A stretch of 64,000 nt of DNA, taken from positions 1 to 64,000 of the forward strand of contig NZ_RJJR01000016.1 of NCBI RefSeq assembly GCF_003721595.1, written 5' to 3'. This DNA comes from Hanamia caeni (lineage in GTDB: Bacteria; Bacteroidota; Bacteroidia; Chitinophagales; Chitinophagaceae). Both the position numbers and the translations under genes were made by a program. The notes beneath the pieces were generated by a model. It was not told the DNA's origin. It worked only from the letters and a program-made list of their open reading frames with translations, and searched no databases. This document shows positions 44,571 to 55,400 of this stretch, in pieces (the stretch's first letter is position 1; every line of letters begins with the position of its first letter).

Positions 44571-46607
44571 TTAAAATTTTCCTTTTCCGGATTTTTCCGG
44601 CAGGCCCTTATCTATATTTTCTCCCCACCACTTTTGAGCCTTCGCTATCGTTCCGTGTTTTGTTTCTTTATCGTAGGCAGCCTGCAAATCTGATAGCTTT
44701 TCCTGGTATTTTTTTATTATCGTGGAAAGCTCTGCCTGTTGTTTTGCAAGCACTTTTTTTGCTTCGGCTGTTGCGCCGGCTTCAGTACATGCTTCAACAT
44801 TTTTAACTGCAAATCCGGCTGCCTTGGTTTTAAGTTCCTGTGTAAGTTGTTCTGCCAATTGATTCGTAAGGTCAAAATGCCGCTGTTCGTGTTGCAATAA
44901 TGTTTTACTGTCATCGTCCAAAACTCCGGTTATCATTTGTTGTTTAAAATTTGCATCACAATCTGCTAAGTCAGTGGCTTTCGCTGTTACGCCATTATCA
45001 TTTTGGTAACTATAGCTTATAGAAGATTTCCCATTTTTTACACAGGGGTCAACAAGGTCGGCACATTCGCCAGCTTTGGTAGCCTTTGCACCATCGAGTG
45101 TGATGACTATATTTTTGTTCTTTTTAAATGCAGCCCTGCATTGAGCGGCATTGGCCTGGCAAGCAGCATTAATATCATGAAGGCTTTTAGTAATAGAAGC
45201 ATTGCAGCCTGCAATCGCCTTGCCGGCTTTTGCTTCTCTCGCTTTTAGATCGGTTGTCCATGCCTTTGCCCAGGAGTTTTCCTGCCACATAAATGATTTC
45301 ACCAAAATTGAAGCCGGGCTGGCTTCAATATTTACAGTGAAGGCTTTAAATTTATCAGGATGCATGTCGGCGTGTTTATCTTTAGCTTTTCCTTTTTCGC
45401 AATCTATATTCTTAGACCCTGAATGTGCAATTGTACCGCTTGCTGTTGCCGTTAATGGTTTGAAAGGATAACCTGATGAATCGAAATCTGTCATCCCGCT
45501 ACTGGTTTCAGCATCATATTGTGCCTTTTTAGGGACTTTGCCCATAAAATCAGACCATGTTAAAGAACGATGATCAATCTTCTTTCTTTGCACTTCATCT
45601 GCCGGAAGGCCGCCACCCTGCTGAACTACATGTGTTAATTCATGAGCCAGCAAAAATTTTCCCTGGGCGCTGCTTGGGTCAAATTTTCCTTCATTAAAAA
45701 AAATATCATGGCCATGTGTAAAGGCTTGTGCATGCAATTCATTATTTAAATTTATTGCTTCGCTGTCGTTGTGTACGCGCACATTGCTGAAATCTGCACC
45801 AAATGAATTATTCATTTCATGCATTGTCTTTGCAGGAAGTTTATTCCCTTTGCCGGCAGAATTTTTAAGATTTGCGGCGATTTTTGGTGATGCTGTATTT
45901 GTAGATGCATCGTGTTTGGTTTGTACAGCAGATCCTTTTGTCTTTTCTTCTTCCTTCATGTGATCGTCTTTCTTTTGCACTTTTTCTTTTTCATTATCTG
46001 CCTCTTTCCTCTGTACGGAAGTTTCCACTTCCTTTTTCTTTTCGGGTAACTCCATTTTCTGGACCACTGGTTTTTCTTCTTCTTTCATGTGGTCATCTTT
46101 CTTTTGTACTTTTTCTTTTTCGTGATCAGCGTCCATTTTTTGAACTGTAGGCTTCTCTTCCTCTTTTTTGGGTCCATCCATTTTCTGTACTGGCTTTTCC
46201 TCCTCTTTCTTTGGCGCATCCATTTTCTGAACAGTTTTGTCTTTTTCTTTTTCAGGTGTAACAGCACGCTGAACTGCTTTTACCTTGTCTTCTTTATCAC
46301 GTTCCATCCGCTGATCATTGGTGCCCAGTTTTTCATCTTCCAGGGAAGTGGCGAGCCGTTGTATGCTACTTATTTCTTTTTGTTGTATAACGGGTTTTGC
46401 TGTTTTATTATTAACCACCGCTTTGGCAACATTATCTGCCTCATGCTCATATTTGTCACCAGGTTCGTTGACAGAAAGCTTTGCCTGGAAGAAATTATTT
46501 TTCTTCTGTTTTTCACTACCCAGCTGTTTCTTAGAAAAAAAAGGTTTGTCTTTTCCTTCGGTGGATTGGGCATTGCGGTGGTTGTAGAGGCGGGAGAGGT
46601 ATGACAT
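44571..46607 (-). CDS. eCIS-core (DUF4157) cargo with DUF922-like zincin effector domain
   Basis: 678-aa presumed injected effector. N-terminal GDKYEHEADNVAKAVV (about 50-65) is the eCIS cargo signature; residues 118-222 are degenerate repeats of VQKMD/VQKKD followed by charged spacers; DUF4157 core about 257-331 with zinc motif HELTH (322-326). From about 345 a DUF922-like domain begins (RSLTWSDFMGKVP), interrupted by roughly 150 residues with several Cys, then HEQRHFD (573-579, HExxH) and a helical C-terminus. Sharing with the secreted DUF922 protein at 34784 is clear by eye. Effector activity (protease) is inferred. Confidence 0.87.
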   Translation of the reverse strand: MSYLSRLYNHRNAQSTEGKDKPFFSKKQLGSEKQKKNNFFQAKLSVNEPGDKYEHEADNVAKAVVNNKTAKPVIQQKEISSIQRLATSLEDEKLGTNDQRMERDKEDKVKAVQRAVTPEKEKDKTVQKMDAPKKEEEKPVQKMDGPKKEEEKPTVQKMDADHEKEKVQKKDDHMKEEEKPVVQKMELPEKKKEVETSVQRKEADNEKEKVQKKDDHMKEEEKTKGSAVQTKHDASTNTASPKIAANLKNSAGKGNKLPAKTMHEMNNSFGADFSNVRVHNDSEAINLNNELHAQAFTHGHDIFFNEGKFDPSSAQGKFLLAHELTHVVQQGGGLPADEVQRKKIDHRSLTWSDFMGKVPKKAQYDAETSSGMTDFDSSGYPFKPLTATASGTIAHSGSKNIDCEKGKAKDKHADMHPDKFKAFTVNIEASPASILVKSFMWQENSWAKAWTTDLKAREAKAGKAIAGCNASITKSLHDINAACQANAAQCRAAFKKNKNIVITLDGAKATKAGECADLVDPCVKNGKSSISYSYQNDNGVTAKATDLADCDANFKQQMITGVLDDDSKTLLQHEQRHFDLTNQLAEQLTQELKTKAAGFAVKNVEACTEAGATAEAKKVLAKQQAELSTIIKKYQEKLSDLQAAYDKETKHGTIAKAQKWWGENIDKGLPEKSGKGKF
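45938..46257 (-). repeat. degenerate charged repeat array in the DUF4157 cargo
   Basis: Encodes about residues 118-222: units of VQKMD or VQKKD followed by PKKEEEKP or HMKEEEKP-like segments, at least six. The unit KVQKKDDHMKEEEK occurs twice almost exactly. Likely a flexible linker. Confidence 0.65.
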
Positions 46608-46625
46608 GATTTTAATTTAAATAAA

Positions 46626-47663
46626 TTATTTTCCTGTTTCAATTATTCTTACTTTACCATCGTCACCAGCAGAAAAAAAAGTTTTAGAAACATTTGAAAA
46701 GGCCACCTGGCTGACCCTGCCGTCATGGAGCTTTTCTGAAAAAATAAATCCCCCATCGTCAAGCTTTTGCATTGAAACAAAACCAGCTAAAGAACCGCTT
46801 AACAACAGCCTTTTCTTGGGGTGGAGACATAAAGAAGAATACCCTCCAAATCTTTCATTAAATATTTCCGGTAGTATTCTTTTCTCGGTTTCCAATTCCC
46901 ATAGATAATTTGCATAAGGAATTTTAGAGGAAATGGCAAGAACAGTTTCATTACAGCCAAGGCTCATGAAATATCCTTGGATTGGTGCAGGGAATATTTC
47001 TTTTATGATTTTTCCAGAACTAATTTCAATCTGCTGAATCTGTGCTTTATTATGACCACCAATCAGAACTGATTCGCCATCATCAAAAATTTCAACAGTT
47101 GCCGGTTCATTTACATAGCTTAGTGTCTCTGTTTTAATTTTCCATTCAGCAGGCAATTTCTGAATTTCCAAATTTTTTGTTTGTGATTCAGCTTGATATC
47201 CTTTGAATTTCCAGATGTTTTCGCCAGAATCTATATCAATCACCTCAACATATTTTCCAGTAACAATTATCATAGGCGATGCTTTGGAAGAGATAATTCT
47301 AATAATTTTGCTATTGTCTGTTTTGAATTCGTGTTTTTTATCAGACGAAATATCGTAAATAAACAATTTGGTCTTGTCCGAATAAACGAGATGCTTACCC
47401 TGGTAACTAAAACATAGAGCCCAAATATTTTGGTATGCGTTTTCTTCAATTATTTTGATTACTTTTTTCTCAAAAGGGTTCCAAAGTGAAAGGTTTGGTT
47501 TATTTTTAGAATCGCCCATCTGACCTACAGCCAGCATATTAAGCTCTGAATTATAAGCAAGACTCAAAATAGGAGACCCATTTGGAAGAGGTAAATTATT
47601 TGCTTTCATTGATTTTTTTTTAATCCCGTTAGGCTTATATATTTTATAAAATCGGCTTTCCAT
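46626..47663 (-). CDS. WD40-like beta-propeller protein in the eCIS locus
   Basis: 345-aa protein built from repeated four-strand blades, e.g. PILSLAYNSELNMLAVGQMG, LIGGHNKAQIQQIEISSGKIIKEI, SSLCLHPKKRLLLSGSLAGFVSMQKL, RVSQVAFSNVSKTFFSAGDDGKVRIIETG. No signal peptide, so cytoplasmic. The ATG at 47663 overlaps the nuclease-like cargo by 20 bases; a second ATG at 47609 (KANNLPLPNG) is an alternative without overlap. Roles to consider: immunity to, or chaperone for, the adjacent cargo; neither is shown. Confidence 0.75.
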   Translation of the reverse strand: MESRFYKIYKPNGIKKKSMKANNLPLPNGSPILSLAYNSELNMLAVGQMGDSKNKPNLSLWNPFEKKVIKIIEENAYQNIWALCFSYQGKHLVYSDKTKLFIYDISSDKKHEFKTDNSKIIRIISSKASPMIIVTGKYVEVIDIDSGENIWKFKGYQAESQTKNLEIQKLPAEWKIKTETLSYVNEPATVEIFDDGESVLIGGHNKAQIQQIEISSGKIIKEIFPAPIQGYFMSLGCNETVLAISSKIPYANYLWELETEKRILPEIFNERFGGYSSLCLHPKKRLLLSGSLAGFVSMQKLDDGGFIFSEKLHDGRVSQVAFSNVSKTFFSAGDDGKVRIIETGK

Positions 47664-50600
47664 TCTCAGTAGCTAGAAAAGGATTACTACCAATTGCTTT
47701 TGCATCTTTTGGTACATTCAATTTTTCTGATTCAAAATTTTTCCCAACCCATAAGAAATATTTAGTTTTGCTTTTTGCCAGATTAAACTGCTTAGTTACA
47801 ACCCTAAGATTACTATCATTTAAGACATGATCTCTTCTTATGTCATCTTTTGTATTATTGTCTCCTCCGTTCCAACTTATCGCCAAATCCGGTTCGTGGT
47901 CTACCTGATATTCTACTGCATCAGGATCGTAATTATGGATACCAGCATCGCGTTCCACTTTGCCTTGAGTCTTTAATGTTTGCCACTGAATATCTTTTGC
48001 AGGCTCCATGCTATTCATTACTTTGTAAATTTCTGCTTTGATTCCCGGTAGTTCAGCCTTCTTTTTATTTGTGCTTTTTGTTGCCCAACCGTGACTTTCA
48101 TATAATTTTGGTCTGATAGACTCACTTCCAGGCGACCAACTCGAAGGAAAAAAACGTTTGTCAGGTGTTATTTTCGATATTTCTGCTTCCGTTGTTAGTT
48201 TCCAAGACTTTTCTGTTATTAATTTTGAAAGTGTGGCTGTATCAAATTTCATTTCTCTCCCTTCACGAACATTTGTAGCTTTCGTATAATCCTGAGCCAC
48301 TGATGATATTTTTATGAATACTCCTTCTTTAGATTTATAATAGTTTCCGATTTTTATGTCTGAAGATCCATGTTTCTTTGGTATTGATTTTTTACTTGTT
48401 TTCTGTACGTATTCAAAATCCCAAGTCGCACCTCCATCCATTACAGAAATAGACTGAATAACCGTTGGATGATCTTTCTTAACATCTGCTACAATTTTAT
48501 CGGCATCTGCTTTTGTTACTTCTCCATCTGCAATTTTTTCTTTTCCTTCTTTATCTATCTCCTGTAAGGCTGCTTCAATATTGTCTTTTCCGCTACCTTT
48601 TTTATCTGCTTCCGTCAACAAAGCCGTAAAACTTACCGGGTGTGGGTTATTAATCTTTTTTGCTGTAGAAGTTACCTTCCATTTATCTCCCTCCTGCTGT
48701 ATATTAAATTTAATCCCTTTGGTACTATTTTCAATCTGCGTCAATTTCTTTTGCAGGTCCGCCCTAGTTACGGGTTCTTTTATGGCTCCTTTTAATTTCG
48801 CGCCGGCTGCTTCAAAAATTTTAACTGCTTCAGGGTCTGATTTTGCTTCTGTCTTAGGCTTAGCTCCTTTGGCGGGCGGTGTTGCGCCTTTTTTAGGCTT
48901 ATCCTTTCCTGCCTGAGCTTTATCGGCCTTTGCTTTTTTAGGATCGGGCAGTTCAGGTTTTTTTACTGAACCATCTTCCTTAAATGCGCCCTGACCCTTT
49001 CCTCCTTCGCCCGATTTAGGAGGCAAAGTGTCATCTACCATATTCGTCATGAATTTGGACGCATCGAATTCAGGTTTTTTAAAGGTAATGTCCGGCACAT
49101 TACCTGAGCCAAGAACATAATTCTTTAACTCAGCACTAATACCAATAGGATCCGTGAGTGGCCATTGTTTAGCAAATAAAGGCCATGTCCACCTGTGATC
49201 TGAAAGCGGCGACCACCATGGCGTTTCAATTGCGATAAAGAAATCTCCGCCCAATCCCAGCACGGGTTGGGCTACTAAATCAAGTGTGCCGCTGATAAAG
49301 AACTCACCGGGTTCGCGCCAACCGATAGTTGGCCTTGCATCTGCGTACGCTTCCACACCCACGTCTGCCTGCACACCCACACCGAATTTGAGATCATGGC
49401 TCAAAATTTCTATGCCTGCACCACCTTCTGCACGTAGGCGAAGGCCGGCGTAGCCAGAGATATTAATGGACCCGGCAATCTGTATATTTTTTTGAACAGT
49501 AGGATCAGTTGAATAGGTGCCTATGATCTCGATATTATAAATTTTGGCCGGGCCTAGTTTGGCAATTGAATGCAAACTAACGTTGGCAAAAAGATTCAGG
49601 TTGCCTACAACAGGAATGCCATAGTAAGCCTTTGCTTCCAGTTTAAAGAGCTCATTATCCCAATTTTTTTGTTTGAAAAGTGTTATCTCAGCCGGCGGTG
49701 CAATTTTGCCGATGACGGTAATATGCCCTTCCGCATCTACCACTACATTCACCGTTCCTGCAAACCATTCAGTAAGATGAAACTGTAATTGTCCTGCACC
49801 CGCTATTCCTCTTTTACCATCCGCTTTCGGTGCGGGCACTGCTGCAGGTGGCGCAGCAGTTTGTGCATTTTCAACACCCCCTGCAGCTTTGATGGCATCT
49901 TTTGCAAAGTTGTTGGCCGTTACCAGGTCTGTTGATACCAGTTCAATGGAGCCGGTAAGTTTATCGCCCGTATATTCAGCTTTTCCATGAATATCTACCA
50001 GGCCCGTGGCAGCATCATATTTTACTTCCAGCAAACCACTGAAGCCTTTAAAGCCGGTAATGGTTAAACTTCCTGAACCGCCCAGTTTACCCTGTTTATT
50101 ATCTACGTTTACAATACCTTCAGCACCTTTTAACGTCAGCGTTGCCGATCCGTCAAAAACGGGTGTAGTAATATTGGCCATCTCGAAGTTTAACTTCATG
50201 TCAAGGAAACCGCCGATAGAAATAGAAAAATCTTTGAAGCCGAGTTGAAGTGTTCCGTTTTCAAGTTTGTTGGTAATATTGCCAGGTAATTTTTTAGAAA
50301 AATGGAATCCCATTCCAATCTGATCTTCCGCCTGTTTGATACCCTTCAGCCAGATGCTTACATCAGTCCCACCACCTTTTATTGTTACCAGGCCCGTTGC
50401 TGCATTATTTTTTATATCAACACGAAGCACAAGCGCCGGTATTTTTTGAAACCATGCATTATTAAGAGCCAGATAAGCGGGATGGGAAGAATTATAATTG
50501 TCACCCTTTTTTTCTATTTTAATAATACCCTCAGATGCATAAGCTCCGGATCTTATCCGCACGTCAAGCCCACCATGATGTGAGGCCTCTTCAATTTCTC

Positions 50601-50700
50601 CCTTTACTTTTTCAGAAGGATTGAAACTTCCTTTCGATATATCTACCACTTCTGAACTGGTTGGTTTGGATGCGGCAGGTCCTCCGGCTTTTTGAATCAA
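47644..50700 (-). pseudogene. eCIS cargo, long 3' part: HNH-like C-terminal nuclease (frameshifted gene)
   Basis: 1018 codons from TTG at 50700, which is not a credible start: upstream in frame lies ASIHRKEQATSH, then a stop, with no ATG. This is the continuation of the DUF4157 gene at 50697-51056 after a frameshift. Beta-rich repeats (KGADGI/GSLTITGFKG) and the eCIS-cargo signature GWREPGEFFISGTLDL, then WSPLSDHRWTWPLF, and a Pro/Lys/Ala-rich linker. The C-terminus (about residues 925-985: EYQVDHEPDL, GGDNNT, NLRVVTKQFNLAK) looks like an HNH/His-Me-finger nuclease. Corrected gene: 1137 aa from 51056 if one base is restored. Confidence 0.75.
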
Positions 50701-51056
50701 ATGAGACGTTGCCTGTTCCTTACGATGTATGCTCGCCCCTTGTTGACTGTATGCGTTAATTCATGCGCCAGCAAATGTTTCCCCTCGGAAGAACTGGTAT
50801 CATACTTACCTGAATTAAAATAAATATCATTACCGTGTGTAAAGGCCTGCGCATTCAGGTTGTCACTCAATTGTGCCGCGGCAGAGTTATTATGAATCCT
50901 TACACCAGAAAAATCGGCGCCAATAGAAGATTCCATTTGTGTACGGGTGCTTTCCGGCAGAGGACTTCCGCTACCTTTTGAAGCGCTTAAACTGCTTCCA
51001 ACAGATGGCGTTGCTGTTGCTGCCGAACTATTACTCTCCTGTTTTTGTACATGCAG
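50697..51056 (-). pseudogene. eCIS-core (DUF4157) domain piece, frameshifted, without its N-terminus
   Basis: Open from 51056 (a CTG codon after an in-frame stop) to 50697. It encodes VQKQESNSS, then SPLPESTRTQMESSIGADFS, RIHNNSAAAQLS and the zinc motif LLAHELTHTV, then leaves the family sequence as NKGRAYIVRNRQRLI. The first ATG is at 50936, inside the domain. The usual upstream EAD-containing cargo signal is missing. Reading in the other frame gives the expected QQGASIHRKEQATSH, so one base is missing near 50736-50748. Overlaps the tape-measure gene's end by 26 bases. Confidence 0.8.
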
Positions 51057-52446
51057 TTATAAATTCGTTATTCCGCAACCATTCTAACCGCTTAAACAAG
51101 GAACTAAGAAACGGATGTGTCAATACTAATCCGGCATGCTGTATAAATATACCCTCCGGTGGTATGGTCTCCCTTAGAAGTTTACTGGGTTCTTCTTGTA
51201 CCTTTTCACCAAGGTTTTTTTGGGATAGTATTTTCTCCATCATATTATCCGCAGAGGCTATAGGATTTATTGGCTGATGCTGTAGTTCTTTGGCGGCATC
51301 TGCGTCGATATTATGTTTATCATCTTGCTGATTTTTGTCGCCTGGCGTAGTATCATGTGGCAGAGTATCGGCAAAGGACCTTTCTTCTTTTCCTGTATCA
51401 TTCGATTGCAATTGTTCCGTTATTTTTTTCCCTTTTGTAGCTTTTACATCTTCTTTATTAGCTATAAATGTTTTGCCCCCGTTTGCTGTCGGTATGTCTT
51501 CATCAATTGTTGTTAAAGTGTTCTTACCTTTTTTATCAGTGATATCCTTTTTCCCTTTTTGTTCAATAACAACTTTATCCGGGAGCTTTTTATTTTCACT
51601 AAGACTATTGTTGAATTCAAAAAACGTAACCAACACTTGTTTCAAAACGGTAACCAGCGAGAGCAATTCTTTTTGTCGTTTTTTTTGAACCGGCAATTTG
51701 GCTGAGTATGGGCTTAAAACGGCTGAAGCAATATTTTCTGTTGAAAAGTTTTTTTGGACGCTTGAAGCAACCACTAACAACTGTTGCCAGATCGCTTTTA
51801 CAAAACCAACAGATGGGACTTGCTGGTGTTGATAAATATTAACTTGTTTAATGATGGTAAATACTTCCTCTGCAGCCAATGCCAGTTGCTTCTGGCTTTG
51901 AGCCGTAATAACTTCTACCAGCTTTGTTAAGAAATCGGTATTATGCTGTTGTGCAACCCTGTAAGCAAAAGTTTTCTCATTCAATAATAGCTTCCGTAAG
52001 ATAGCAACTCCTGAATAATCGGTTGCCAATGTTTCCAGCACATCCTCGTACCATTTGTCGTTTATTGCAATTGTGTTCCAGGGTAAATACCCCTTTTGCA
52101 TATACGAAATCCATTGCCTGCAACTATTCATTGCCTTAGAACGGCGAATAAATTTTTTGTTAACAGAAAGAGCGGCAAGATTATCAAGTAAACTTGATTT
52201 AAATGTGTTAAGCATATCATCGTTCCATCGGTTCTTTTCAATATCCTTTTCTGAAATAACGCCGAAATCAATCTCAAGCCTGTCAAGAATCAGCACTTCG
52301 TCTTCATTGCAATAATCATTAAAAACAGATTCCAATACCGGTATCATTTCATTCCGGTAATGTTCACTAATTAAATGCTGCATCCGAAAGGCATTGTGTT
52401 CCCGGGTTAGCTTTAATTCGATTAACTGTTTTTTTATAAGATGCAT
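51031..52446 (-). CDS. contractile injection system tape-measure protein (CIS_TMP), C-terminally truncated
   Basis: 471-aa eCIS length-control/tape-measure protein. N-terminal HLIKKQLIELKLTREHNAFRMQHLISEHY and LIDRLEIDFGVI-type segment (ILDRLEIDFG, about 53-62) are family hallmarks, followed by GYLPWN. A charged Lys/Asp/Glu linker occupies about 285-400. Near the end is the conserved GIFIQHAGLVLTHPFLSSLF, which in full proteins is followed by about 120-150 more residues ending in a LPW-type motif; here it stops 17 residues after RLEWL (TACTKTGE). See finding on the deletion junction. Confidence 0.82.
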   Translation of the reverse strand: MHLIKKQLIELKLTREHNAFRMQHLISEHYRNEMIPVLESVFNDYCNEDEVLILDRLEIDFGVISEKDIEKNRWNDDMLNTFKSSLLDNLAALSVNKKFIRRSKAMNSCRQWISYMQKGYLPWNTIAINDKWYEDVLETLATDYSGVAILRKLLLNEKTFAYRVAQQHNTDFLTKLVEVITAQSQKQLALAAEEVFTIIKQVNIYQHQQVPSVGFVKAIWQQLLVVASSVQKNFSTENIASAVLSPYSAKLPVQKKRQKELLSLVTVLKQVLVTFFEFNNSLSENKKLPDKVVIEQKGKKDITDKKGKNTLTTIDEDIPTANGGKTFIANKEDVKATKGKKITEQLQSNDTGKEERSFADTLPHDTTPGDKNQQDDKHNIDADAAKELQHQPINPIASADNMMEKILSQKNLGEKVQEEPSKLLRETIPPEGIFIQHAGLVLTHPFLSSLFKRLEWLRNNEFITACTKTGE

Positions 52447-52452
52447 TATATT

Positions 52453-55400
52453 TTATTTTACCAATAGTGTTTTTATTTTATTAACTGTTTCTTTAGATGC
52501 GTATTTTGAAATTTCTTCGGGATTCCATTCAGTAAACAATGACTGCATGTCGTAATTATTTTCTCTTAACTTGTCCAGCCCGTTTGTTATTAGCCCGATG
52601 GCTGCAATATTTTTTTCTTCAAAAACTGATTTATCCATGTAGAACCAGACCAGGTTTTTTATCAGTACTTCTTTTTGTGGTTGAGTTAATGCCTTTTCCT
52701 GATTACCTGTTATTTCATCAGATACTAATTCCTGCAACAACCTGTTTATTTCTTCCGCAGGGTCTTTTTTTGTATGCAGGCCTTCTCCTAAGGGGTTATT
52801 ACCTGTATTGGCAAGAATATCGCCTGCATCTTTAGCCAACAAGTTTCTGTTCGACTCAGAATAAACCGCACTTATATTGCCTTTATAAGTAGTTAGCCTT
52901 GCATTGATAAAGCGGGCTTCTTCCTGCGAAAGTTCAGCATGAGTGTCCGGTAAATTAACTGTTAGAGTATCGGTAGCGGACGTAGATAGTTTTTCGGACG
53001 CTGTATTGGTCACCGAAACATTTTGTCCTAAAGGAATATTGAGATCACTATTTACCAGGGAATTGTCATTGGATTTACATTCCATTTTCTGCCAGCCAAA
53101 CAAATCATTGATTGCATTCAGCTTATCGTTTGCTGTAATTATTTTGGTATTATCAGTCGTATCATTCAAACATGTAACATCAACCACCTTTTCCATACAA
53201 GGCAAGCAATCATTACAATCACTCAGGCAATTTAAAGTGGAGGAGAATAAAAAATCCATCAGCTTGCAGGATGCAGTTTCAATGTCAGCCATTCCTTTCT
53301 GCAGGAGCGCTGCCTTCCAGGTTTTGTAAGGCGTTTCAAATTTGCACATGTCCTGTGGATTGAGCCACAAAATGCGCAGCAAAATATGCGCTGGTGTTTC
53401 CCGGTACAACATCATTTCCAGCAAATCATGGTTTTCTTTTTTACGAAAACGTTCAGGCCAGGCGGGCAATACAACTGTGGCGATAAACGAAAAAGGATCT
53501 TCTCCAGGAGCAAAACAAATTTTCTTTTCTTCTTCATTGCCTGCTGCAAAAATTTCTTCTTTCCACGACAAACCTGAGCACTTTGTTTGCTTTTCAAAAT
53601 TTCCAGGCCTTATATAATTACCGGCACAACCATTTGGAATGCGTGGCCTCAAAAGAATATGTTCGGTTAAATAAATTCCTTCGCGATTGACTAAATTCCT
53701 GCTGCGTTTAACAGCATCACAAACCATTTGTGTGCTGGTATAATTTTGTGGATTGTACGCCGCTATATCTTTATCTGTTTGCAGCGCTATGCCATAACAG
53801 TAACAAATACAATCAAAATAAAACCGGTAATTTTCGTAGTTAGCAAGTGCCCTAATTATAATTAAATACTGATTAAAGGCTTCCATGCAATTATCATAAC
53901 AACATGCTCCTTGCCATGCAACGAAACAATCATCTGTTTTAATAACCTGCTCAGCGCCACATCCGCAGGTTTTTTTCACGAGGTTATTATCCTGGGAATT
54001 AAAACCAGGCAATCTTATTTCAATACAATACTTATCGTTAATTGACTGGACAGGATAATAAAACGCAAGAGTTAAAAGCAATTTTTTCCATGAAGATTGA
54101 GACATGGTATCATCATACGGTGAAGCCAGTTTTATTTTGCCATTTACAAGTGAATATTTATTATCTGTTTTATCATAATTAGCATCATTACCACACTGCT
54201 GAATGATTTCAATTATTCTTTCGCAATCAGGGCGTGCGTTCGCGCTGTCGCTGTTTAGAATCGCAAGCTTATTACCATCAATACCGTACAAAAATTCAGC
54301 CCCGGATTCATTCACTATCTTAAATAAATTAGTGGCGTCAAAATTTTTAAAAGCTGTGTATAATTTTTCAAGCACTTCATCTCTTTTATCTGCTGACTCA
54401 TAAGTGCATGGATGTACGGCATTGTTGGTATTGCAGGCAACTGTAAAAGTATAAATGCAATTTTTTTTATTTAAAATTTTATGAAAACTATCTTTCGCCC
54501 GGGCAATGCAAATAAATTTTTCAATTCCCGAAGGACCCCATGCTTCCTCCTCCGTTTTGTACCTGGATGTACTTTCTGCAAGCACTTCCCTGATAAAAAC
54601 TGCGTTGTTTGTATTGTAATCTTTATCAACAAAATAATTGCCCTTGTATTGCAGCAGCAGCATAAAAAAATAAAATGCCTGCCTGGCTTCCTGCGCGTTA
54701 TTATATAAAATTGAACTTTGCCAGTCGTCTGAACCAGTTTGATGATTGTGCAGGGAAAAATAATAAACATACTCAGCTGCTTTTTTTATACAGCCCGCAG
54801 CGCTTTCGGGCAAACACAACATCGCTTCCGAAGGAAATAAATTTTTAAATTCATCGCTGCATTTTATCAATACGCGTACAGGATAGCTTTTTGCAGTTTC
54901 GGAAAGCATTTTTAGAATATCTGCTTCATTTGTTCCTGCCAAAGCCTGCGTGCCTTTTGGAACAAATACAATTGCAGCATTTTTCTTATCGCTTTTGCTG
55001 ATGGCATCAGGCTCGTCAAGAACAATATATTTATCAAAACCATAATTAGCAATATTCATTGCTTTACTGAGGATAAACAGGTAAATGTTGTTGAAAGCAT
55101 CCTCGGCCTCTTGTACTGACGGATACCCTGTAATGCTTTCAAATAAAATAGTGTCCTTTTTAAATGGCCCAAAATCATGGTGGCACCTGATTACATACCG
55201 GTACATCAATGATTTTGCTCTGGCGTCTCTGTATGATTCTGTTATATCCCCTCCGAGGCAAATACTCAAAACCCTATAACCTTTAAGCGCATCGGAATAT
55301 AAATCATTTAATCGCTTTCCTGCATCCCCGCCGCTTGTAATAGCAGATTGTGCATATATATTGTCTTTATCTGTTAAACGGTAAACATAAGCCCCGGTTT

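Noticed and set aside
46089..46604. 171-codon hydrophobic frame antisense to the DUF4157 cargo
   Set aside because: Mirror of Lys/Glu-rich repeat codons (AAA/GAA give TTT/TTC); the minus-strand protein has family motifs.
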